DNA from: Solea solea
Lineage: Eukaryota > Chordata > Actinopteri > Pleuronectiformes > Soleidae
Length of the DNA: 64,000 nucleotides
Direction: 5' to 3'
NCBI RefSeq assembly: GCF_958295425.1
Contig: NC_081136.1
Location: 4,311,311-4,375,310, forward strand
A program made the translations under genes and the position numbers. Of the stretch, positions 10,006 to 20,571 are shown in pieces (the first letter of the stretch is position 1; each line of letters opens with the position of its first letter). Below the pieces are notes generated by a model that saw only the letters and a program-made list of their open reading frames with translations, made no database searches and had not been told where the DNA came from.

Positions 10006-13000
10006 ATGATGCGCAAAGACGTCAACAAGCCCAAGGGCAAGACGTCGGCTTACGCCTTCTTCGTCCAGACGTGTAGAGAGGAATATCGGAAGAAAAACCC
10101 AGAGCAGTCGGTCAACTTTGCAGAGTTCTCCAAGAAATGCTCCGAGAGATGGAAGGTAAGAGAGTGACTGACACGTATATTGTTTAATCTGTAAACATGG
10201 ACACTTTTTTTTTTTTTACAAAAGCTAATAAAACTGTCACATGACCATTAGAGCCACCTGTTATTGGTTGTCCGTGTTTTACAAGTCTCCTTCAGAATAA
10301 AACACCCATCCATCCAATTACAAGTACAGCGTTTTTTTGTTTTGTCGACTGCTGATCTTTCAGTTTAGTTCTGTGGTCGGCCGTCAGACTAGGGCTGGAA
10401 AATACACTAATATAATATCAATATCGCGAGAAGGTATCTGCAATGACTAGTTAACACATGTATATTTCCTATATATCAGAATATAAACAAAAAGTATCCA
10501 GATATTACTCATAAGAGGTATCACTTAGCCTTTTAGAGATATTAATTTGATTTATATCGTGACATATATATATCACTATCGATTGTCAATTATCACCAAG
10601 CCCGAGGGCAGACATGCCACCTGAGGTCAGACAGTAGGGGTCAGAGGTCATAACTGTTTGTCTGGGTGGTTTCAGGGTCTGACTCCCACAGATAAGAAGT
10701 GTTTCGAGGACATGGCCAAAGCCGACAAGGTGCGTTACAACAGGGAGATGAAAGACTACATCCCACCCAAGGGCTTCGGAAAGAGGGGCCGCAAGAGGAA
10801 AGACCCCAACGCCCCCAAAAGACCCCCGTAAGTATCCAAGCGCTGAGCCCGAACCTCAGTGGTCATGTCACGCTGAACCCACAGGGGGCAGCACTGGATG
10901 TTGTGATTTTATGTACATTTTCATAGAAAGTAAAGTCATGAAAATCAAGACATTATTTCCCAGTTTTGAAAATACTGATCAAATTTGGCAAGTTAATTCA
11001 CTGATTTACTCATACATTTAACGTGAGTGGATTATTTGTGTTGACTTGTGTTGAATACAACGAGCAGCTACTCTGTTTGGGCTAATGATAAGCCAACTGC
11101 ACTCATAGCGGCCAGGTTTCTGTCCCTCCCTCGTCTCCCTCGCCCAGTTTCACTCTTTCCGGTTGCGCCCAAATAAAAACTGATCTCCATTTTCAATTCA
11201 GTTTGTGTCGGGACTTTGGTAGAATTTCGGTACTGATTGGCTTTTACGACATTGTGTCATGCAGATGTTTCGCTCGTGTTCAGATATTCTTACCGAAGCA
11301 AGCCTTCCCAAGTTTTGAATCTAAGGAGGATTCACATAAAAATTGGCGCCATATTTGTCACCCAGCGAGATTAACGCGATATTTTTTTTATCTATATCGC
11401 GACTCTCTCTCTCTGTATGTATATAATGTGATTTCTTGAAAGTTGTGGCCTCTGCACTTTCCTCCAGACTCTCTTTCCAGAGGCTTTGACCAATCACAGG
11501 ACATTTCAGGGAGAGACGGCGCCCCCTCCTGTTGGTTTGTTCCAACCTCGTATTCTGCAAAAATTAAAGAAAAACCTCTGACAACTGAAAAGACGGTTGC
11601 GACAATAAATGCAAAAAAAAATGTTTCAGTGTGCGGAGCTGCTGGTCCACTGCTGCCTCGTGTGGTCAGTTTGTGACACTGAAGTAGATCAGTAGATGTT
11701 TTGATAATTGATTCGTTGGTGTGAGTGTGTAAATTCTGCTTTTTTTTAGCTTCTTAAATGTGAATATTTTCTGGTGTGTTTTCTCCAAATAACAAAGAAA
11801 TCATTAGCAGTGAATAATGTTGGTTTGTGGACCAAACAAGACATTTGGGAACATTGTCATTTTGAGTTTTGGGAAACACTGATCCACATTTTCTGGACCA
11901 AACTGTTACTATACATACTGTTTTTTCATGGCCGATATCTTTACAGATTATTACTAATGATGAGGAGAACTGAAGCAATACACATTTACAGTAACAAAGG
12001 AAATGTGTCAAAATTTAGAATTCTACCAACTCCGACACAAAACTGTTAAGATGCCTTGAACTTTCGATACTTGAACTTTTCACGTGAAATTGAAATGAAA
12101 ACAAAACAATAATATCAATGAACTCCCTGAAGTAATAATAAATAACTGATAAGTGAGGAACTTAAACCTCCACTGAAAACTGATTTACTCGTAGGTCAAG
12201 GAGTTTACTGTGACATGCAGACACTAACCTGGGCGTCCATTGTTTCCCCCTCTGTGTGTCTTCTCCGCCTCCGCAGCTCTGCGTTCTTCGTCTTCTGCAG
12301 TGAGTACCGTCCCTCTGTGAAGCAGCAGTTCCCTGGCCTGTCTATAGGGGACTGCGCCAAGAAGCTGGGAGAGATGTGGAGCAAACTGACGCAGCCCGAG
12401 AAGCAGCCGTACGAAGAGAAGGCCCAGAAGCTACGAGAGAAATACGACCGGGTGAGGAACACAAAGACGGCGCGGTGGTCGCTGTCGGGTACTGCAGCGT
12501 ATTCGGTTATCGGTTATTGTTTTGATGCTTGTTTTGTAATCTGGTGCAGAAGCACACGTTTCATTCTGGAACCAAGTCTTTGCTCGTTTTAAAGTAAGAA
12601 CGGGGTTCTGGGTGAAATCATTCTAATCGCTTCAATTCTAAAATATTCGGCGTAAAAAAACAAACGAGGTCGGAGACAGAACTTTCCTGATTCGATCTTT
12701 TGCTTTTCCGTTCTTATAAAGTTGTTCGTAAACACGTCATCGTTTGAAGAAATGTCTGAATACACATATAAACGGCTCTAAATGCTGTGGTGTATATGCC
12801 AGGCCTGTTTTTTTAGTCTAGTGGTCGCCTGATAAAGGTAAAGGTTGATATTTTTTTTGTGCCCTTAAATTTAGCTGATTTTCTGTATTCATTGTGACAA
12901 AATATAACTCATTTAGTAATAACAAAATAATTGCTTTAACATCAGTTACAAATTGTATGTTTTATGTCCACACTGCAGTGCAATTATATACAGTTATTTT

Positions 13001-13544
13001 AGTTCTTTTCTTAATATTTAAAACACGTTTTGTTTATTTTCTGGTTTCTTTGCTCCAAAAAGCAAAACAAACAAAACTGAATTATTTTGTGGACAAAACT
13101 GATAGTGAACAAAGGTGCACGATTAATCGAGAAAATAAATCCACAGATAGTTAAAGCTTTATTTCTACTCTAAGGTAGTAGAAATGGTGTCATAACAATG
13201 GCTGTCCAGCAGAGGGCACTCTGAGCACATTGTTTCCTCCCTGGGAAACGGACTGATTGGGAGATATGGTTATTGATTAACCCAGAAAACATGCGACTAA
13301 TTAATTGTTAAAACATCAACTTCAGTCGGCGTTTTCCTCCCTGATGTCGGTATCGCATGGCGCGTCCCTGTCCTCTGATTGGACGCCGCGGCTCTAACCG
13401 TCCCCTTGTCTCCGTCAGGACATGGTGGCGTACCGCGGCGGCGGCACGTTCGCCCGGAACCCCGGCTCCTCGGCTCAGGTAGGAGAGGAAGAGGAGGACG
13501 ATGAGGGCGACGACGACGACGAAGAGGACGACGACGACGAGTAG
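10006..13544 (+). CDS. hmgb3: HMGB chromatin protein, HMGB3-like
   Basis: Four coding exons join in frame: 10006-10155, 10676-10827, 12277-12451, 13419-13544 (200 aa). The start is the first of two adjacent ATGs after GCCGCCACT, a good Kozak context. HMG box A spans about residues 8-78 ([47 protein letters not shown]). A basic linker [16 protein letters not shown] leads into box B (about 93-163, [44 protein letters not shown]). The protein ends in an acidic Asp/Glu tail of about 24 residues. The family binds and bends DNA without sequence specificity in the nucleus. [17 protein letters not shown] and FCSE favour HMGB3 over HMGB1/2, but paralogue assignment without alignment is moderate. The acidic tail is shorter than in mammals. 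A 5' non-coding exon is probably at 7.6-7.8 kb. Confidence 0.88.
10386..10610. repeat. Possible short inverted-repeat element in HMGB intron
   Basis: The stretch begins with CTAGGGCTGGAAAATA and ends with ATTATCACCAAGCCC, giving loosely complementary ends (GGGCT...AGCCC) around an interior with several ATATCGCGA/ATATCGTGA words. This resembles the abundant fish MITE with GGGCTGGGCGATA ends, but the match is degraded. Confidence 0.4.
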
Positions 13545-14357
13545 ACAGACAGACGGACGTAGAGAGAGAGAGAGAGAGACAGAGTGTGAGTGCGTGTGTG
13601 TGTTTCAGAGTTCTGGCTGCTGATTGGACCAAGGCAGACGGGGGGCGGAGCCTCACGGCAGGTGTTCAGAGTAGAGAGAGATAGGGGGGAGGAGGAAGAG
13701 GGACAGGTGAAGTCATCCAGGAGCAGCTGTTTACTGTCTCCGTGGTAACACGTCCAGGTCAGTGAGACAGGAAGACGCGTCGATCAGCTGATCATTTTAA
13801 ACGATTGATCGGGTCTTGTTTTTATTGATGAAGTACAAACTAGAGAACCTTTTTTTATGATTATTATTGTTATTGTTATTATTATTATTGGATCGATGAT
13901 GACGATGATGATGATGAAGTGGTGAACCAGGTCACATGACTCACACTGTTTTCATGTGACCTGGTGCATGTCCATCACCTGTAACCAGAGAGAGAGATCA
14001 CTGAAACACACACACAGGACCACAGAGTGAGTGAGTGTTTGTGTGTGTGTGTGCGCGCGTGCGCGTGTGTTGGTTGTTGGTTGTCACGCGTTAAACTGTC
14101 CGACAACCGAGGATAGTAGAGTAAAAAAAAAGAAAACCCCACCCACACACTGTAACCATGGTTACTCCTGCACCCTCCCCCCTCTCATACCCCTCATCAC
14201 CTCCGTGTGTTGCCATGGAAACCCCCTTCCGCGCCCTCCTCGTCATCATGTCGTTGTTTTTTTTGTTTATTTTTTAATTTTCGTACTGGATGTTTATTGG
14301 AGTTTTGTTTTGTTTTTTCTTCTTCTTCACTGTCAGATTAGAAACTTCAACTTTTAT

Positions 14358-14363
14358 AATAAA
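14358..14363 (+). terminator. Polyadenylation signal of the HMGB gene
   Basis: AATAAA about 810 bases after the stop codon, at the end of a 3' UTR containing GA, GATGAT and GT repeats. HMGB genes commonly have long 3' UTRs. Confidence 0.5.
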
Positions 14364-15429
14364 ACGAACCAACTGAGGGACAACCTGTCTGACTGTCTTC
14401 CTTCACGTCCTCCGACGGACCAGCCGAGAGATTTTGTCCGTGGACACTCGCACAAAGTCGTACGACACTTTATCTCTTGTGGAAACTTGTGGTCTGCAGA
14501 GAAGAAGCCTGTCGTCTTGTGCGGTTTCTCAACATATGTGAGGGCTAGAGCCACTTCCAACGATACTTTCAGCGATACTTCCAGCGATACTTTCAGCGAT
14601 ACTTCCAGCGATACTTTCGCATGACAAGGTCACCGGAGTTAGCGGTGAAACTCGTCACGTTGTGTCCGGCTCCGTACGGTCACACAGGACGACGGTCCTG
14701 TGTGAAGAAATGCTACGTTATTTCTCTGTTTTTTTTTTAAATAACAGCGGCTTGCAGCCGGCGCTCCCATCCCATCACGAAATGTACAAAATGATCCTGC
14801 GGCGTGTGAATGCAGCGCTAGAAGTCCGATTTTTCGGAAAGAAACATAGCGGCCTCACGCACCCCGACATACAGGATTCCGCCATTTATGTCATGAGTAT
14901 CCAATGCAGAGGAGGAAATGGCGTTATTTGCCGCATACGTCCGACGCTGCCTGTTTGTCACGCGTAAAAACACTCGGGTGCGTTCCATTTACATCCGAAC
15001 TTCAAGGTGAGAAGTGAAGGGAGGGGAACGGGACAATGACGCAAAAGTATCTTGAGGCTGGATGTTGTTGGCAACACTGTACACGGTATTTCATCATGTC
15101 CACGAATAAAGATTTAACCGGACTATGTGCATGAGTGATAAACTGTGAGAGAAAAAATACTGTAGTGCCGTTTCTACAAGGGGCATCCATCATAGAGTCT
15201 TATCTAAGAAGTGATCGACCCCTCGACTCTTTTTACACCTGGAATGCAACATTACTGTTGGGAAACTTTCCTGAGAGTCTCCCTCTACCTGTGACACCGG
15301 GAACAGCAGCAACAGATCTGCGGACAACTGGTTGTAAGCCTTCATTGTGACTGGTGTTACCAACTTTTCTGTTTCAAATAGTGTACGTGGTGGTCTTTCT
15401 GCATATAAACCGAGCTGTAATGTATATGT

Positions 15430-15655
15430 GAATATGCTCGGTCTCCCACACCAAAGTCCAGAGAGAAAAACAGTGATTTTTAGCTCAATGAGCTAAATGT
15501 GTGCTAAATCTGAACAAAGGATTTCAAATCCTGAAATCACAAAATAGGACATTTGAACTTAGTAATGGGGGCAGCAGTGGATCAACAACTCCTGTGTTCC
15601 TGTGAGGTAAAATTACTAATTTTCTCTATGGAATTTGGTGTGGGAGAGTGAGCGG
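15430..15655. mobile_element. MITE-A inverted-repeat element, copy 1
   Basis: The left end reads TCTCCCACACCAAAGTCCAG followed by AGAGAAAAACAGTGATTTT. The right end is its inverse: AATTTTCTCTATGGAATTTG then GTGTGGGAGAGTGAG. The interior contains ATCACA, GACATTTGAACTT and TCCTGTGTTCCTGTGAGGTA. The same ends and interior recur at 16990, 53765 and 54485, so this is a dispersed non-autonomous inverted-repeat element with no coding capacity. Confidence 0.7.
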
Positions 15656-16984
15656 CTTACAAACGGACACAAATTCCGGTTTCATTCGTGAACAGTGTTT
15701 GATTCAACCTCTGTCCAGCTTCACCTGTTTTCCTCAGGTTGTGCGACCCATGAGATCTCCGTTGCCATGTAAAGGCTGGAGCTGGAGTCGTGCCATAACC
15801 ACATGCACCTGAACACACCGCCAGTGGGGAAACATGTACAGAGCTCACTTTCTCTCAGCGTTGACTGTGGCCACTTCAAAATAAAAGCAGATTTCAACCA
15901 CACAGGACTGATGTCACCGCACTCGTAATAAAAACTCTCACTTCCTGTTCCGTGAATCCATATTGTGAGGAGCGTGAGCGTCCCGATCTCACTTCTGCGT
16001 CCTTGACTCTCACTTTCCACCGTCAACCGCGGACAGAAACACACCTGACCCCCCAGGCTCCGCCCCCTCGTGTCCACTGTTAATATGGCTGTTGACACAA
16101 ACGTTTGGAACGAGCTCTTAAGGCCTCTTACTTTGTCTCTTTCTTTTGTCAGTAATATCTTTTAAACCTGTAGTCAGTGCAGGTTTCTTCGGCAGTGATG
16201 TCAAAGTTCGCCAGCTTGTCGTTGCTGTTAGCTACTGTAAACCGCATTCCAGCGAAGAACGTATAGCAGCTTTTGTTGCAGCAATCCAATCAGTGCAAAG
16301 GCTGAAAAGGAAATTCAAAAGGAATTCTGTCAGTACAGCAACGTCACGAAGGATACACTTTACATGCTATTTAAAGTCCGATTTTAGTCAGACTATGTCA
16401 ATAATTAGGTCCCGAGCCCCACACAGTGGTGTGAGGACCTATTATAATTTGGTTTTATAGACCAAAAACCTTTCTAAGACACTTCAATTCAATTTTACAG
16501 AACATTTTCACGGTCTACCTTTACCTTATTTTTTGCACTATTTTTAACTTATAATAAATGTATTACAACAGGAAATATGTGACCCTGCAGAACTCTGAGA
16601 GTGCGTTCAGGGACAGGTGTGTGACAGTAAAACACGTATTGATTCATTCATTTGATAGGGAAATATGCTAAGGCTAAACTCTCCCTCTCTCTCTCTCTCT
16701 CTCTCGCTCTTGTCCCACAGGTTCATAGTGAACATTCCCCGCGTTGGCAAGGGGAATGTCACAGGTGCGGCAGCTTGTGAAAACAAGACAGGTGACTTTC
16801 AAAATAAGACTAAAATGGAAGCTGCCCCACACTTTGGACAGTATGACTGTATGTGAGAACGTGAAAGTCACTCCGGACACTTTCCTGAACCTCTCAAGGA
16901 AAAACAGACAATCAAGTGACACACACACATTATTCAGAAGTCAGGTGTTGCAGAAAAACAGCAAATGTCTTCCTTTATTGACTC

Positions 16985-17200
16985 TTTCACACCAAAGCCT
17001 GTAGAGAAAAATCGGCGATTTTCCCATCCTGGGATCACAGCACTCGTTGATCCCGCTGCTTCCACCGTCACCGAGTATCAAATGTACTATTTAGCGATTT
17101 CAGCGTTGACCTCAGTGACGCAAAGTGACCACACAAGCTAAAATCACTGATTGTCCTGATTTCCATGGACTCTGGTGCAGGAGAGTGAGTGGTTTAAAAA
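16985..17200. mobile_element. MITE-A inverted-repeat element, copy 2
   Basis: Starts with CTTTCACACCAAAGCCTGTA, then GAGAAAAATCGGCGATTTTC, and ends with a truncated inverse (ATTTCCATGGACTCTGGTGC then AGGAGAGTGAGTGG). It is more diverged than the other copies and lies just upstream of the three-Ig receptor gene. Confidence 0.6.
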
Positions 17201-17373
17201 AATGACTGCAGGCCAGCCATGTTTTCACAGAGAGGGAGTTTCCACGACTGCTCTTACTTTGAAGGTGCACCTGTGCAGGTATGAAGACTTCCCGTTGAAA
17301 CAGAAAGAAAACGTGTCTCTTCACACTGGCAGTCTGTTCAGAGTGGAGCGCAGTCGCCCCCCGGCTTTTGAAG

Positions 17374-20112
17374 ATGACAGCGCACGTGGTGGTGTTTGTG
17401 CTCCTGTTAGTCGCCGCAGCAGCGGAACCAGGACTTGCGACTCTGGACACCGGTGTGAACGAAACCACGTGGACACAAGAACCTGGAGATCAGTCGGTAC
17501 AACGTCCATTGCTGAGTCCCAAAACAGGAATGACAGGTAACCAGGCTGCAGTGCTGAGCGGGAACTATCTGGAAACAAGCAGCTGAATTTGGTTGTCTCT
17601 CTTGTGTCCTCACAGCTTGCAAGCATCTCTTGAAGGTTGAACAAGGCATAGAGTCTGTCCTGCTTCCCTATGTGCCTCAGGTGAATATGTCCAGCGCATC
17701 TTTTGTGGTGTGGGCTCGCAAGGGTGGAAGCGGTAGCACATTTGTTCACACGCTTGACAAGAGTGGGGACAGGCCCAAGGACCCGCGTTACGCCGGTCGA
17801 ACCCAGATGAGGCCGGACGCTTTGCAGAGCGGGAACCTCAGCCTGACGCTGATGAGACCGGCCGCCAACGACAGCGGCAACTACACCTGCACCGTGAGAG
17901 AGTTCGGACAGGAACTCTCTCACTGTGAAGTGCAGCTGGCAGTTGTAGTCAGAGGTCAGTGATGTTCCTACAGAGGTCATATCAAGGTTTCATGAATTTA
18001 ATTTCATGGCTTTTAATTGGATTTGTTTTGTTTATTGTTGTCGCTGATGTTTGTAGGGACTGAAGATCCTCCCAACCTCACCTGGATTGCTGCGGTGGTG
18101 GTGCCGGTGTTGGTGTTGGTGTTTGTTGGTGTTGGTGCCATCATTGGATACAAAAAGTTCTGCAAGAGGAAAACCGGTATGTAAACTGTCTGCAGGTCAG
18201 ACAAGACATTAAAGGAGACACTTTTTCATTGGTCCAGGCGCTAGTCAATAAAATGACGGACATTAACAACTTTAAGCCACGTTTCTACCGAGTAGAACGG
18301 TTTGGTTTTTGGTACAGCACTGAATAGTACCAAAGTAACCAGCCTTAACCATTCCATTCGTTGGAACCCTTCCCTTGGGGATACCAGAGTAAAAAAACGT
18401 GACGTCCGACAGACCGAGCAGACTGATGGATGTCCTCCATTGTTGTCTGTTGGGTTGCGTTCACTGTTGTCCTTTGGCGTCTTTGCACTGGTACGACGAC
18501 ACGCTATGCGGCCTTCAGGGCACAAGCGACACCCCGACGACCAAGTAAAGGTACTGTTCACAGTAGAAACGCAAGCCTGACCATCGCGAACCGTACCATA
18601 CTGTACCAAAACGAAGCGTACGATGGAAACTCAGCATTAGATCAACAAACATCCAAACAGCTCTTGGATGAGGGTGTTCTCCTCGTTGCTACAGTGGCAG
18701 ACATCACAGTGGCAGACATCACATCATTATCACTTAAGCAACTCTTGATGATGTTTCCATCATGGTACAGCTCAGTCCAGTTTGGAACGGTTACTATTCC
18801 TAATGGAAACACTAAAAATACGTACCGTGCCGAACTGAACCCTTCCACTCGGTGGAAACACGCCACAAGTCAGACCGAACCCACCGTTGAGTGTGAAATG
18901 AACATGTGAATGAATATGAACAAACTCAGCCAGCGGTTTGTGTTCCCATGGTTACTGCTTGCTTAACTTTTCCCCCCGGATTACAGACGTCCCCAAGGAC
19001 AATTCAGAGGGGCAGCAGCTCCGAGACCTACAGGTGGAGGTGGAGTCAGGGGTGGAGTCTGTCCAACTGCCCTTTGGAGCCACACCTGAGCTGCCTGCGG
19101 GCTTCACAGTGGAGTGGAAGACCGGGGAAAAGATGGTCCACGCTACAGAGCCTGGGGTCCAGGACCAGAAATACAGAGGCAGAACTGAGATGAACGACGA
19201 GACGTTCGAGCTGACCCTGAAACACCCGGCAGAAATAGATGAAGGAACCTACAGCTGCACTGTGTATGACAAGAAAAGAATCGTGGAGACACGTCAGGTG
19301 GAGCTTAAGGTCAAAGGTCAGTATGACGCAGATATGACGAGAAACATAAGCTTTTTGTACATGAGCAAATTAGAAGTTGCCACCTCTCCATTTGTGTGGA
19401 TGTAAAAATAAGTGGACTACGACGTACGTCTACATGCATGGATTCCATTATGTTTGCTGTCATGTGATTTTAAATCTTAGATGCAGTGGTGGAGGTGGAG
19501 TCCGGGGCGGAGTCTGTCTGGCTGCCCTTCCAAACCACACCTAACCTGCCTGACGATGCTATGGTGCATTGGTGGCATGACAATCTGGAGGCCTGCCTCC
19601 ACTTTTACCCTGACAGTTCAAAACAGAAACTAGGTTACAGAGACAGAACAGAGATGAACGTCGAACCGTTGAGAACCGGTGACCTCAGTTTGACCCTGAA
19701 CCGCCCGATAGCCGGTGAGGCAGGAACCTTCATCTGCGAAGTGTTTGATACACAACCACGTTTACTGAGAGAGAAAAGGATACGTCTCACCATCACAGGT
19801 CAGAACTGACTGTTGTTGATCTTTGGTTGTTTACATCTGACTTTGACCGGATTTTTTTATCTCCGCTTTATTTCTCATTGTTTATCTCTGGGGGGTTTTC
19901 TGGATGTTTGTCTGTTCTTATTTATTATCTATTCTTATTTATCTAGTCTTGTAGTTTATTGCTACTTATTTCTTTATTTTTATTTTCTTATTTGTCATGG
20001 TTGTTTATCTTCTGTCTCCAATCCAGACACCAGGTTGATGATTAATCCGTTGCCACCAGGAGAAGAAGGAACTCCTCTGATGTCTGATCAGACTGAAGAG
20101 CCTCATGATTAG
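17374..20112 (+). CDS. Three-Ig V-set-like receptor with internal TM exon
   Basis: Six exons join in frame: 17374-17536, 17616-17954, 18057-18176, 18987-19316, 19481-19798, 20027-20112 (451 aa if all are used). Exon 1 encodes a signal peptide (MTAHVVVFVLLLVAAAA) and a linker. Exons 2, 4 and 5 each encode one V-set-like domain (NYTCTV, TYSCTV and TFICEV at the F strand, LTLM/LTLK/LTLN at the E strand). Exon 3 encodes a hydrophobic helix (WIAAVVVPVLVLVFVGVGAI) followed by YKKFCKRK. The last exon is a short acidic tail (GEEGTPLMSDQTEEPHD). All introns are phase 1, so exons can be skipped freely. Ig2 and Ig3 after a transmembrane exon would be cytosolic, which is implausible; alternative splicing or a fused tandem duplicate is more likely. 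Family: teleost butyrophilin/VSIG-like surface receptors; exact orthology unknown. AATAAA at 20151-20156. Confidence 0.7.
18270..18640. mobile_element. MITE-B element, copy 1 (intron of three-Ig receptor)
   Basis: Begins with CACGTTTCTACCGAGTAGAA then CGGTTTGGTTTTTGGTACAG, and ends with CCATACTGTACCAAAACGAA and CGATGGAAAC. Ends of the type GTTTC(C/T)A...GGTACAG and CTGTACC...TGGAAAC are roughly inverted. The same family occurs at 28.7, 31.9, 43.9 and 57.9 kb. Confidence 0.55.
18745..18870. mobile_element. MITE-B element, copy 2 (short)
   Basis: Begins with TGTTTCCATCATGGTACAGC and ends with CACTCGGTGGAAACACGCC. It is a roughly 125-bp internally deleted version of the same family, and with copy 1 it fills most of the intron between the transmembrane exon and Ig2. 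Confidence 0.55.
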
Positions 20113-20571
20113 TTTGTGATTGTGTTCTCTCTGATAATTATTGATATTGTAATAAAACTTCCCTTTATTCGTCCTGGTGTTGTTTGTTTTACACCTTGTC
20201 TGGACTCAATAAACTTTATTTATACAAAGTGGTTCAGTGTCTGTGTACGTGGGGCTCACTGTCAGATCCAGACTCTGATCTTGAGGTAGATGCAGATCTG
20301 GATCCAGATGATAATCGCGATGTAGATGTCTCGTACCTGTGTGTGTTTCCCTCCGTAGTGGATCCTGAGACTAATCTAGAACCAGTTTCCTCTTGTGAAC
20401 ATATGTGACATCAGCCATGGACCTGAGCGCTTTGTCCACACACTTTTGTGCGCGTAGAGACACACTTTTTGTGATGTGCGTTGAGGTCGTCATGGGGAAG
20501 TGAAGCTGAGGGGGGCGGCGTCCTGTGGCTCGGCCACAGACGGTGTCTCTGTCAGTCGTCCTGGAGACAAC

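Larger units (their letters stand above)
14364..17373. other. Intergenic stretch between HMGB gene and three-Ig receptor
   Basis: No exon could be supported. It contains five 12-bp units of the type AGCGATACTTCC/TTC at about 14560-14619, two copies of the MITE-A inverted-repeat element (15430-15655 and 16990-17200), and a CT microsatellite at about 16680-16706. The open frames seen between 15.6 and 16.1 kb on the minus strand have no start, splice or domain support. Confidence 0.5.

Noticed and set aside
15721..16098. 125-codon minus-strand frame with Cys/Trp content resembling an Ig fragment
   Set aside because: No B- or F-strand motif, no flanking splice signals, and adjacent to MITE-A; treated as chance.
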